Source of the DNA: Zingiber officinale
Lineage: Eukaryota; Streptophyta; Magnoliopsida; Zingiberales; Zingiberaceae
Reading direction: 5' to 3'
Length of the DNA: 64,000 bases
Assembly: GCF_018446385.1 (NCBI RefSeq)
Contig: NC_056004.1
Coordinates: 5,980,767 to 6,044,766 of the forward strand
In this document: positions 31,494-43,800 of the stretch, piece after piece
Position numbering within the stretch: position 1 is the stretch's first letter
Layout: every line of letters starts with the position of its first letter
Program-made: the position numbers and the translations under genes
The notes under the pieces: generated by a model
What the model was told of the DNA's origin: nothing
The model's input: only the letters and a program-made list of their open reading frames with translations
The model's database searches: none

Positions 31494-33930
31494 TGTTGGT
31501 GCAATTGTCCTCAGGTCAAGGTTGACCAGGTTGACTAAGCTCGAGGGGATTCGAGCATGAATTTAGATGTTTGGATAATATGTGAGAAGAGGTCAAGTAG
31601 GTCAAGGTTGACCGGATACTTGACAATATGTGAGAGAGAAGTCAAGTAGGTCATAAAGGACCAGATGCTTGATTGGGAAAATCCTAACTACGGTTAGGTA
31701 AAGAAAAGTTCAAGTGGATCAAGAAGGATTACATGTTAGCAAAGAATAGTACTAACTGTGGTTATAGGTAAAGGAAATTCCAAGTGGGTCAAAGAGGATT
31801 GCACGTTAGCAAAGGAAAGTCCTAATTCCAATTAGGCAAAAGAAAGTCCAAGTGAATCAAGGAAGACCGTACTTTGTCAAAGAGAAATCCCTAATGGCAA
31901 TTAGGTAAGAAGAAAATCCAAGTGGATCAAGCAAGACCATACTTAGTGATCAAAAGTCCAACGGAAAGTTGACAAAGAGAAATTTCAAGTGGGTCAAAAG
32001 TTAGCTGAACACTTAGCGGTCATAAATCCAACAAGGAGTTGGCATGAAACGAGGAAGTTTCAACATAACAAACTTCCGAATGTCATAACTTTTGACTTGG
32101 ATATCGAAATGACATGATCTTGTTGGTATCCCAAGATTGTTTTGATGTGATTAAACAAGTTAGGTTAGGTCCTGTTGTGTTTAATCCTGTGTCTAAGTGT
32201 GCAGGAACTTAGGAGCACAGGATGTTGAACAAAAGACGCAGCTAGCGAGAAGGACAACACGGGAGAGAGCTGACAGGCTCGATGTATCTGAGAGACGAGG
32301 TGCTGGGGAAAAGTATGCGGGCGGATGAGAAGGAGGCGTGCGACGTTTTCGAGGGATGAGAAGCTAGGAGCGGAAGCTTGCTTGAGAATGTCGTAAGTTG
32401 GGTTCAGGTGAGCCCTATTTCGGATGGCCCGAGATCACTCAAGCAAGAGGAATCGGAGCGGAAGACCCGGACCGAGACAAGCGAAACCGGAGCGGAAGAC
32501 CTGGACCGAGACGAGCGAAACCGGAGTGAAAGGCTCGGACTGGAACAAGTCAACTTGGTTGACTTTCTTGGTCCGGGCACCCGGAATAGGATTTTATCCA
32601 GATCGCGTTTGACCATGATCTGTTGCGAAGGGGATAAAGTTTTATCCCCCTCCAGGCGTCTGAAACCCTTCCAGGCGCCCCGAGCAGAACTATATAAGCA
32701 GCGATGCTCCTAGAAGCTAAAAACAACCAAAAATATCCAAACAACACTTGTGCGCTTTTCTTTTTTTGTTTTAGCTTTGTCTTGTTGTGTGTTTATTGTT
32801 ATAAAGAGGTTTCTTCGCCTGAAAGAGATCTTTTTTAGTGCACTTTAACTTCCTTAGATTAACAACATTCCCAGTTGTAACCAAGTAATTTCTCGGTGCC
32901 TCTTTCTTTTTAATTTTTTTATTATTCTTTTATGTAAGTGTTATATTAAGTTATAAGTTTGAGAAAGGTATTTTTGTTTGTTTTTATGCAGAGGCTATTC
33001 ACCCCCCTCTAGCCGACCGCCAAGGATCCTAACAGATCTCAGATGAGAAACGAAGATTATTTAGAGCTCTATACTTTTCACTACTTACCAATCAATTAGG
33101 TAATTGATTTGAAGGGTCAATCGATGAAGTAATCGATTGGTTCACATAGCATAGTATATAAGGTGCGTTAATCGATTAAAGTCAACCAAATCAATTAGTT
33201 GATTGATTGAGAGGTTCCTTACAAAAGCGATAGTTTCTGAGTCAATCAGGTGATCGATTAAAGTCACTCAATTAATTAGATAATCGATTAGGAGAAGTTC
33301 ATGATACACAGTGAATCGATTAGTTGATCGATTGGAAGAAGTTTGCAAGCCGACAGTGACCTTTTGAATCGATCAAATAATCGATTAAAGTCTAGTAATC
33401 TATTATGTAATTAATTGGGAGAAGCAAAAAAAAGTTGTTGCAAGCTTTGGACGGTTGGATTTGCTTAGATCCGACATGACAATCGATTGGGGATAAGGTC
33501 AATCAATTAGGAACCCTAATCCCTGGATATAAAGGCATTCACACAGATTCAAATGAACTTCTTCTTCTCCACTATCCTCTGCTAGTTCTTAAAATGTTTT
33601 AAAGACAAGTGTTACTTCACTTTCCAAGCATCAAGAGATAATTCACAACAATAAGAGATCGAGATCAAAGGTCCTTCATTATTGTATTTATTTTCTTGTT
33701 CTTGTTACATTTTATATTATATTTCTGATCATATTTCCTTGTACGAGGCTTCTCCGTCTCCTAGAAGGAGATTTTCATAGTGTATTGTGAGTGAGAAGAG
33801 TGGATTCTTGGATTAGTCACCTTAAGAAAAAAATATACTAAACAAAATGATGTTAACATTACTTTAAATTTTTCACTGTAAATCATTATTAATAAAGTGA
33901 TTGGAGTTAATCACCCCCCTCTAGCACCCG
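31494..33930 (+). mobile_element. LTR c (3' LTR, split by a solo LTR)
   Basis: Begins TGTTGGTGCAATTGTCCTCAG and is collinear with LTRs a and b. The ATCGATT palindrome field is at 33085-33510, and the 'TCATAGTGTATTGTGAGTGAG' block is near 33776. It is interrupted at 32121-33034. Minus the insertion it is about 1.5 kb. The last bases before the expected CA end are lost near 33930. Confidence 0.75.
32121..33034 (+). mobile_element. solo LTR of the 27511 family with 5 bp target duplication
   Basis: 914 bp from TGTTGGTATCCC to GGATCCTAACA, flanked by the direct repeat GATCT (32116-32120 and 33035-33039). It is the same family as the 27511-31253 LTRs but opposite in orientation. It contains TATATAAG near 32692, a likely TATA box for LTR transcription. 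No internal sequence remains. Confidence 0.88.
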
Positions 33931-34340
33931 ATATGTCTTTACATCTTTACCACTGTCGATAATCCCAACTCCACGTCTCCTCCTTCATATTTGACCAACT
34001 TCACGTCTTCACCTTCATATCTGAAATACTACGCTTTATCTTGCATGCTGCTCTCTATTCAACCAACTACACAAGATAAAAATTTGATCATCGATTTGCT
34101 GTAAGATAGACAGTGAGACCTACGGTGAAGGAAGCGATGAAGTGCGTTCCTACTATGATTGTCAGCAGGCGTTGTTGGAGCAAAGTACGCAGTGTTCATG
34201 TATTCTTCAATCGTTGATGTACAAATAATAAATTGGACTGGGTTATAGCTCAAGATTATCCGTGGCTAAATCTGTCTATGCCTAAAGGGCAATTGTCTCA
34301 TCTATTATTATTCTTACTAGCAAGTTAGGCTTTTTTTTTT
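33931..34340. other. low-copy sequence, no gene recognised; contains block D of the duplicated segment
   Basis: 34275-34325 (CTCATCTATTATTATTCTTA) matches 10090-10125. The rest (33931-34270) shows no protein family I recognise on either strand. Confidence 0.45.
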
Positions 34341-35259
34341 TTAATGAAGATAAAGTGTATAATGAATCAAGTGAGGGTATACATATTAGACACCCAAAAA
34401 TCGAAAAACATGTCTCAATCTTTTGAAACATCTTTGTTGTTGTACGAGAGTAATAAACAATAATAAATTGCACCAAAATAGCAAGCATGCAATAAACAGA
34501 TAAATAAAAAAGTAAGATTCAGAAATTGATATCTTCAGGTTGAAGTGTCGGCGTGCCGACTATCTTTAGAGAATTTATTGCCGCCCACGGTGCAAAGGCT
34601 CTCCGGCAAAATCCTCCCAAGATCCGACAACTACTTGTGTCGTCCGTAGGTGCACTCCAAGACGAACGGCGCACTCGGACTCAACCTCAGATCGCGAAAC
34701 ACCAAGTCTCAGGACAAGGAAAACTAGAGCACGCAGAGAGGGAAGGAGGAGAGAGCAGATTGCTCGAGAGAGAATGAAAAATACTGCTTGAGTGCGCAAG
34801 TATTTATTCACCCTGAAGCAGTAGCACTGCTTCGTGAGCGAACCAAAACGTCGGGCAGAACCAACGCTTCGCGAGCGAACCAAAGCGTCGGGACAGAACC
34901 AATGCGTCGGTTCCCTCCTCACTCGTGGGACAGGAACCAATGCTACTGCTTTCGCCAGCGAAAAGACTGGCAAAAACAAACTAGGCTGCCTCTGAGCGTG
35001 AGGCCCATGAGCTGGGGATGATCATGTGTGTCGTGCTCGGTTTATAGATTTCCGGCTCGAACCCCCCCGAAACCACCTGATTTGGGTTCGGCCCGCGCAT
35101 GCGTGCAGATCCCCTTAACATTACTAAGCAAGGATGGAATGACTACATATATAAGCTCTTCCAACCTTCTTAACTTAACGGACTAAATACATACACATAT
35201 GCATAACCATAACAATTAAAACAAAAAAAAATATTTTGAATTAAACTCAAAATTCAACA
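34341..35259 (-). mobile_element. LTR-like sequence, family unassigned
   Basis: On the minus strand the sequence after the purine-rich AGAAAAT reads TGTTGAATTTTGAGTTTAATTC (ending at plus 35259), like an LTR start after a polypurine tract. Further in lies AATAAATACTTG (about 34800), a TATA-like box. It contains repeated GCGAACCAAA(A/G)CGTCGG words (34835-34910). The left border is not defined and no target duplication was found. Confidence 0.4.
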
Positions 35260-36129
35260 ATTTTCTCCACGTTAGGGACATCCCCTAATATTGACATCAA
35301 TTTCGTACTTTCCAACTTAAGAAAATCATACAGACATTGCCAAATGTCGAGCCTTGGTTAGCGTGCTCAACTCTTGGCGTATGGCAAGTTAAGCTTAGAT
35401 GCTACGAACCTACTGTGCTAGAAAGTACAAACCGAATTGGCATGGTCTACCACTATCGCCTATATATATATTGCTTGGCAATTCTGCGTATGCAATGGAA
35501 AAGCAAGAAAAAAATTATGCCACTCGATATAACGACAAGGCAGACGATCGATCATTTTGTATATATGTCATCTGTTTGTGATGTTTTTAGTCCTCGTCGG
35601 CATGGGTCATTTTCTAGCTTGAACTAATTCGATCATGCCTTTTAAACAAGAAAGCCAAGGTCCTATTCCTTGTTTCGTATCTTTTTTATTTCGTAAACAG
35701 TTCATGAACACACAGAGGTGTTAACTGATGAAACGGAGAACAAAATATCATTATCAATCAACAATCGATAATATAATGGAAAGTGAAGAATGTTGACTAA
35801 ATATAAGTTGAGTCCTTTCTTTGTTTCCTTTCATTCCTTTACATGCAATTCGACCCTCTTTTTTTTTTTCAGACGTACGAGAATTTCCATTGTTATAGAA
35901 CAGTGTGTTCGACCCCACAAGTACTGCAATTTCTAGTTCTGCTATTCAAACAAGAAACGTGTCTCAGTGCAATTAAAGCATTATAATTATTCTGACAGGA
36001 AACTTCGTGGTACTTTACCTTAACGCCCATTTAATCGATCTCCATGAACTTATTTTTGCTTAGTGACAAATCAACAAACTGTCTCCAACCTTGAAGCACA
36101 TCTCCAGTTTGTCCAACTGTATTAAATTA
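35260..36129. other. no gene recognised
   Basis: The first part may be internal sequence of the LTR element to the left. Reading frames of 60-96 codons here have no recognisable motif. Confidence 0.35.
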
Positions 36130-36515
36130 AATTGATAAATGACTATCAAGTTGCAAGTTAATACTCTAATTAGCTAGATAGAGATCTCTACACTTGAATT
36201 GATCCAAGCATTTGACTGGAAAACAGCTGATTGATGAGGCAAGAAAGTACAACGGACTGCAAAGTGCATGCATGTATGCCCCTCCCTTCCATTTCAACAA
36301 GTCCCATCGATTTCATTGCCAATCAAATTCACTACCGCTGTTCATAAACAAATGGCATGCATTTTGACCACGCCCTCACCGCGGGCATTATCAGAAGATT
36401 AGTTCAATAATTAATCAAATGATGACAAGAATGAGACTGGAAATTTATGAGGATACGACCAACTCAAAGTGAAAAAAATGAAAGAAAAACAAGGTCGATA
36501 TATAGAGAACTAATC
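36130..36515 (+). repeat. duplicated low-copy segment, unit 3 (block A)
   Basis: Closely matches 15050-15475 from 'AAATTGATAAATGACT' to 'GAGAACTAATCCAG', including GCAAGAAAGTACAACGGACT and CACCGCGGGCATTAT. It differs by a few short indels. Confidence 0.85.
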
Positions 36516-37157
36516 CAGCAAACACGTGAAGAGATTAAGAAATCAGTCACCGAGCAAGTGAGAATAATAATCCACTCTGTTGGTTTCTTATATGGTAAGC
36601 AATATGTTGGTTATCATAAAAGAAGTATATATACTCTGTTCTAGTGCCATGCGTGACGCACTCGCGTGGAAATACGATCGATAAAGTATGAATTGGTAAA
36701 ATATTAATATTATATGATTTGATTTAGTCAAAGTCAAATGCATGGTCTTGTACCCCTGTTCAGTGGCGAAGCAACGGCCACGTCTTATTATATCAAAATG
36801 CTGTAAAATTAGAAAGAATCCAAATTTATCGTAGAGGTATAAATATAATGACTTGTTGATTCCAAATATCAAAATCAAGCAAACTAGCAAGCATTTTTTT
36901 TTTTAATGGTTTAAAAGCGAACTTTTGACTTTGTGTCCGACACAGTGGGCAAGGCCCATGCCGATTCCACCGCCCAGAGAGGCGGAGGCCCCACTTGCTC
37001 GAGACGGGACCACCAGAAGTTTATTGACTTACGAGGCTAAAATTGTCATATGACGTCGCAGTCTGCCCACTGGAAGCGTAGAGTGAAGGCGTGGAGCTGG
37101 GACAGTAAAGATTAGGAACAGAGTTATGTATAATTTAAAAGATCAAGTACAGTATAA
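36516..37157. other. intergenic sequence upstream of tRNA-Lys, no gene recognised
   Basis: Mixed AT-rich DNA with a GC-rich patch (36930-37020) and TGACGTC near 37053. Nothing coding was supported. Confidence 0.4.
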
Positions 37158-37230
37158 GCCCGTCTAGCTCAGTTGGTAGAGCGCAAGGCTCTTAACCTTG
37201 TGGTCGTGGGTTCGAGCCCCATGGTGGGCG
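37158..37230 (+). tRNA. tRNA-Lys (anticodon CUU)
   Basis: A 73 nt cloverleaf without intron. The acceptor stem is GCCCGTC/GGTGGGC with two G-U pairs and discriminator G. The D arm is GCTC-AGTTGGTA-GAGC. The anticodon stem is CAAGG/CCTTG with loop CTCTTAA (anticodon CTT, 37191-37193). The T arm is GTGGG/CCCAT with loop TTCGAGC and a G-U closing pair (49-65). The internal A box (TAGCTCAGTTGG) and B box (GGTTCGAGCCC) for RNA polymerase III are intact. It decodes AAG lysine codons. Confidence 0.97.
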
Positions 37231-37237
37231 TGTACCG

Positions 37238-37242
37238 TTTTT
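37238..37242 (+). terminator. Pol III terminator of tRNA-Lys
   Basis: A run of five T's, 8 bases past the mature 3' end. Confidence 0.75.
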
Positions 37243-37830
37243 CTCAAGCTTTCCCATGGTTTTGACGCCGCCCACGGTTTTCTGTGAAAACGATCTTAAT
37301 TCTTACCTGCTGTATTTTCGCCCTTCAAATAAATAAATAAATAATACAATTTAGCCGGACTGAGATTATTTTCTTTTGGCAGAAATTATTATTGTCGAGA
37401 TAAATGAAACATTCTAGATTTTCACAAAGGATATTTGTATTTAACGAATGTATAAAATATTTTTACGTATAATTGATTTTGTAAATAATAAATGGTCGAA
37501 AGGTTTTTAAAGCTTTTTTTAGTTATTCTTTTACTGAGAGAAAAAAAAATGTTGCTTAAATCAAAAAAATGTTGCTTAAATCAAAAAAATGTTTTGGGGG
37601 AGATAAATCAGAAAATAAAACCTCAAACAAATTGACCTGATGGGCGGCCTCTATAACGGCGTTAAGTTTCCGTGACACAATAACGGCAACGTATCTCTGG
37701 CGACGTCACCATTTTTGAAGGGCAAAAGCCGCACGCCACGTCGATGACAAGGGACTACTGCAACCTGAGTGAGATTTAATTAACCTTGGGGTTAGTAGTA
37801 GTAGTAGTTCATCACCTCTCACCCTCCGCC

Positions 37831-37838
37831 TATAAATA
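37831..37838 (+). promoter_or_regulatory. TATA box of the NAC gene
   Basis: TATAAATA, about 65 bases before the first ATG (37896). No ATG lies between it and that start. A pyrimidine-rich leader follows. Upstream, GCCACGTCGATGAC contains an ACGT core of the kind bound by bZIP factors. Confidence 0.7.
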
Positions 37839-37895
37839 TCCCCCTGCGCCTTCTCGCTTTTCGTTCGTTTCGTCGATTGGAATTTGGATCGAGCG

Positions 37896-40800
37896 ATGCG
37901 GGGCTCTGCCAGGTTAGATTTCGCGATTCCTTGCGGTTCTGCTCATCTTTCAATGTCTTCTTCCCCTCTTTCAGCTATCCTCTTGCCTTGGTGTAAAAAT
38001 TATGTCTTTTCTTTACTGTCGTGTCACCTTGACGGGAATTTATTCGCTCTTATTTCGACCAAATCCTTTGTCACTCATTAGGACTTTGGGATTTTGGTAG
38101 TTTTTGGTTCGACAGCGTTGTTCACCGAATCGTTCGTAGAGGTTCATGAGAATGAAGCAATTCCACAGAATCCTGCAGCTGGTTTTGTGAGCTTTGTTTA
38201 ATTGTGGATCTTGGTTCGGAATCGAAATTAATAGGGAAGTGTTGATATTTGTGGTTTGGGCGCAATTTTCCAAAAAAAAAAAAAATCTGTTGGAGTTTTA
38301 TTTCATACTCCAGACATCGCTGAACGAAGCGGCTCGTTCATCGTATTTTCAACAGATTATGTTTTTTTCCCCAACAAACATATCTGCGCGCGCGCGTCCG
38401 TGTCTGGGTGTATCTGTGGGGTTGTGGGTGCGAGGATGGGTGCGTTGTGGTTCCGTGATTCTGTATCGCTCTTTGTTTTTGAATGAATTTTGTACAGTGG
38501 ATCATGCCAACTCCGTCATTTACTTTTTCTTTAGAAAAAGGATAAAGGCGAACAAACTTAACCCAAATATTTAGCTTTCTTCTTCAATTACTGCCCAGAT
38601 TTCGCAAACAAGTATTGATGGCGTTCTCTTGTTTCCTCTATTTTGGTCTCTATTGATACTCTGTTATGCCTGGCAAGTAGGAGAAGACTAGACGTTGATA
38701 TTTATGTGTTGTCATCGACGTTCATTATTGTGTTATCTGTAGATCATTTGCTTGTCAGTCAATCAGCGTCCTGAAATTTGTTTCCATTGCACTTATTTGT
38801 TTCCTTGAGCAAAGGATTTATTTCATTCTACATATAGCCTTACTCGATCTTACCTTTGCTGAATCAGGGCTAACTTGGGTCCTTTAGTGCCCGGCTCTGT
38901 TCTAGTGGGCACTAACATCAATTCAATGGACGAAGAAGTCATACGATTCTTGCTAGGAAGGCGAGCTGGAGATCCCACTCTGGAAAATGTCATCGCTGAT
39001 GTTAATCCATTCAATGATGAACCATGGAATTTTCCTGGTTAGCTTTGGATTATCCCTGAGCTACCTATTTTATATCATTGTCATAGTTGCTTTTACAGTC
39101 AAGGTATCAAATTATAAATTTTGGTCTGCAAAAAGCCAGTCTTTCTTGCACTAGAAATTAAGACTCTCAATGGCTCTTATTTCATGGTTATAAATTTGGT
39201 TGTTTAATAATTAGAATATGTATATTTATATAGCCTTCTATAACTACTTGGTGTGGAGATTTTAGGTTACCGAATATATATTCTTCTGCAAAACTCTAAC
39301 GTGATAAAGAATATATTAGATCTAATATTTGTTATCTAATGCTGTTGCACGTGGATATTTTCTTGCCAATTGGGGCTATCGATTGCTTGTTCTCTGTGTT
39401 TTATATGAGATGAGTTACTTGTTTCAACTATCAATTAAAATAGTCGTAGATGATCGCTGGTTGCAGTGACTTAGGAATGCTCCAAATTATCTTCTATACA
39501 ATGATTATGTAGACTGTGGTTAGCAAATCTTGTTCACATCAGATGTCAAGCTCCTCTATGATCTAAACTAAAGAAAAATATTCAGTAACCGTACGAATTT
39601 TCCTTAAATTTGTAAAATTTGTCTTATGAAATGGTTTGTCTTCTTTGTTTTCAATTTCAGATTCCCACATAGCATTTAATTTTTCCTTCAAATCTAAATA
39701 TCATGCAAGAGTTAGTGACTTGGATGATATCTTGGAGGTCATGGGAATTAGTGTGTTTGGGTTAATAAGATAACTTTTTTGCCCCATATAACCAATGTTA
39801 GAAATATTAGACTAGCTTTTAAAATTCACAGTTTTCTCAGCTATGAATATTTGGGAATAAAAAAATGACCAACTGCCAAGGAACTTGAGGATTGCTTTTT
39901 AGGCAATGCAAACTTATGTTAGTCGTCCATGTCGTAAAACTTGAAAAATAATGACTCAACTTTTAGTTCAAAGTTGGGCAAAATAAGTAGGTGGCATATA
40001 TTAGCTTGTTTAGATGATTCCTAATTTTTGTTCTTAAGAGGTTTTAGGTATCAAATATCATTGTCTTTATCTAATAAAACAATATTTTTTTCCCCTTGCT
40101 CGATCACTCATATAAGAAGAATGATGTAGTTGGGGTTTACTTGCTTGAGACTGCATCCTAAGTTGGTGTTTCTCGGGCAATGCATACATCTTCCATAGAT
40201 GATTTTGCTAGTGCAATGGAAATTTATCCAGAAAGATCATGTGGCAAGAATTTATAAGTTTGAAAGGAATGATAAGAAAGCAAAATTATCATGACTTAAT
40301 CAGAAATTGACTTTACTGGGTTTTTTTAATGTGGTTCATCAATTTTCATACCAATAGAGATTAGAGAGAAACCAAGTGGCAGTTTGTGGATCCAAGTTTA
40401 CAAAATTTCTCAAAGCGTACATACTAAAGTATAATAAAAATGTTTTTGGTATTTGTTAGAAAAGGCATCCTTGAAGTCAAATTGTTACATCAATTGAAAT
40501 TTAAAAGTGAGTTGTTGAATTTACCAAAGAACCATATATTGTTATTTTCTGAGTCAAGGTTATGCCTGAACAACAAGCATCTTCTGTATCTAAATTTCCC
40601 TCTGCTTTCCTTTACTTTATCCTCTCTAGATATTTAACTGGACTAAAGAACTGTATGGTTGATATGATATGCAGAAAACATATGGTTCTTGTACAATCCA
40701 GGAGGCAGAATATCTCCCAAAGGGAACTGTGAATCAAAGGCAACTAGATCTGGATATTGGAGGCAAACAGGTGATTGCAGGATATTCACAAGTGGATGCA

Positions 40801-43800
40801 ATTTTAGTTGGAAAAGAACATTGGAATTTTATAAAGGTAAATCACCCATTGGAGAAAGAACTGGGTGGGTGATGCATGAATATCATGTAGAATCAAATTC
40901 ATTGAACGTGCATAATTGCTCAAAGGTACTCAAGAAGTCATACCCATACCACCCTTTTCCTAAAAATTTAATCTGAATAACCTCATTAATATTTTAGAAT
41001 TTATCATTCCAAATTATATTTTTCAGGATCATAGTTCCTTGTATAGAGTCTTCCGTCAAAGTGCTAAATGTGCAATTGACTGCAAAGAAAAGTATTCTGC
41101 ATATGCAGATAAGTTAGTTCGTGAGGATGTAGACTACATATCACCTTTTAGAACAAGAAGAGAGAGAATTGACTTCGAGGATTTGCCCCACAATTCTCAG
41201 GTAGGGTTGATTACATTCCCCTAGTTATGCTTTCTTTCTTAGTAACAGAGCTGTAAGTGCCTTGTTAGTTTTCATTGATTTCCTTTCTAAATGGCACTCG
41301 GTAACAATTCCTTTTCTCTCTGACCTAGGGGTCTGATCATAGTTTGGAAACTCTAATTCAATTAGTTTTCATACTTTGTCTATCTAATCCAAACAATTTT
41401 TAAAAGTGTTTTGGACCTTGATTGTATAAGCCTAATGTTTTTGTTGAAGAAGCAAGCAAATAATTAAAGATGAAGGGAGAGAGAATTCTTACAAATAAGA
41501 ATTTTAAATATTTTAGATTTGTTATTCAACTAGAAGATATTGAGAAAATAAAGAAACAATGATTAAATTGAAGAGAGCTTCTATTTTGTCTTGCGTAATT
41601 ATCAATCCTCCTTAGGCTAAAATATAAGTTCTATAAAACTCAACCAACTATACGATTGCGAGTTACTAAACAACACAAAAAAATAGTGTACTAGATGACA
41701 GTACTAAGTTGTGCATGATTACTAGATAATATAATTTGAAAAAAGTAATACCATCCAGGAATAATATAATTGCTTTAATAAATGATAAAATGAAAGAAGA
41801 TACATTATGATATTAAAATGATGAACATATTCAACTTCATGGAGGGCCAATAGATTTGTAGTTAAACAAATCAACATGATTAACAAGGTTTTGGCGTTTT
41901 CAATAAAGATAATTTTAAATTTTACTATCCAAGAATTTATGTTACTAGTATTCATACCCATGTCAAATAGTCTAGTTAATTGTGCATATGAATTTACAAA
42001 AATGAAGACATGGGAACTCAAAAAATGGTTTAATTTAGGGTACAAGTATGGAGACACAATTAATCTTAAAAATCTAAAGATAAATATTAATCTCATGTTG
42101 TGTTGTGTCAACATAGGTAGGGGAAGGGGCAACCCATGAGTATGGGTATCAAAGCTAAGAATAATAATTGTAACTTTGATAGATCGTTATATGTTCAAGG
42201 ATACAATCATTTTTGTTGCATAGACCTAACCTCGCAACTTCGCAAGGACTTGTCATTGTTATTGTATAGACCAGGTCATTGTTACTGAGTCCGGTCTATA
42301 CAATAACAATGACAATTACAATTGATCCTTGCCTATGTCTTTATTTAATATCTTAACACACAAGATGACAGGGAAGGATCAGTGCAATCACCACTTTAGC
42401 ATACGATCAGTGCACTTACATGAATGACTACTGTATCCAGCTTTTTGAACCTCAAGATAGACTTCTTATGTTTAGAAAGAAGGATGAATCATAAAAAACA
42501 TTACAAATATCATATGTATGTCAGGACTGAGAAAAATGAGATTTAGAGATGTTAGATTGAACAAGTGAGAGAAACAACTTGGACAAGAAATATTCCACAT
42601 CCAGATTGTCTCTTCACCCATTGTATGCTTACCACATCATAAATTGTGTCTGAAGATGTCAAATACTGACATAGATCGGCCTCTAAGAGAGATTATTCAA
42701 TAAGACAGGAGAAGGAAAAGACAAATATGGTGTATGAATTGCCTGATAGCAGTTGAATCAGAAAGGATTTTATGCATTTGGGCTTGATCTGGTTTTAAAC
42801 ATTTAGTACAAATGTAGATTTTTTTAGTATAATTAATGGTTTCCTTTTCTTGCTCTTCCAGGCTCGATGGGCTGGTTAAGCAGCTTAGTGTGTTGGATCC
42901 TAATATCCACCACCAGTAGCTTTGTTCCTGTATTTCAATGAAGATAACTAGTTATTCAATCTTAATGGTGATGCCTGCCTGTATGTTGTGCTAGCATACC
43001 ATGATCCAAGCTTGCCACAAAACGGAAGACATTATTACAAAATTGTGAGAGATTTATTTTTAACTTGATGTGAATACTTACTTTCTTCCATTTGTCCTGA
43101 TGCAGATTGTCGCTGATAAAGATCAAGGGGAATCAGCGCCGTCTAGAAGAAGGCCTAATGAACTTGCATCCGTGATTTTTTCTGAAAATATGCTTGATAT
43201 TTGTGATTTTTCAAATGGAGAATACTTGGAACTGAATGATTTCTATAGTTCAGACACACATGCTAGTTCAGATGATTCCAGCATTATGTCAGAAAATTCT
43301 GATGAATTCTTCGATCCTGTTGCATTTTTAATAGATATTGAGAATGATCATGGATTAGGAAAACAAACAGAACGCACAAAATATGGCTTTGATATTTCTG
43401 TACCAGTCAGATCCCATCAGGTGTTCATCGAGCCATCTCCACCAGGTATATCAATTTTATGTGGTTAATTATCTATTATTTTTAAGAGAAAATCCATGGC
43501 ATTCATGGGTCTTGGTATTGGTCCTGTAATCTGCAAGGAACTTGCTTATATTTGCTTGTACATCTTCTTTGAGATATATATAATCTAGCAATACCAACTA
43601 TTGTTTCAGCCCCTGTCAACCTTTATCATTTATTTCTGACAACTTTTAGTTGATATCACAGCCTAAAGATCAGTTTTGCTACATTCCATCTTTAGTAATC
43701 CTAAGGATCAGTTTTTCTACATTTCAACTTTATTAATAGGATGTTATGGCATCCTAAGGATCAGTTTTTCTACATTTCATGTTTACTGATAGCAAATTTC

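Noticed and set aside
34059..34253. Minus-strand 64-codon frame (ending SYSKSMIKFLSCVVG region)
   Set aside because: No domain recognised, no upstream signals, and it sits in duplicated intergenic DNA.
41722..42139. Frames on both strands in NAC intron 5
   Set aside because: Lie between well-supported splice sites, AT-rich, no motif.
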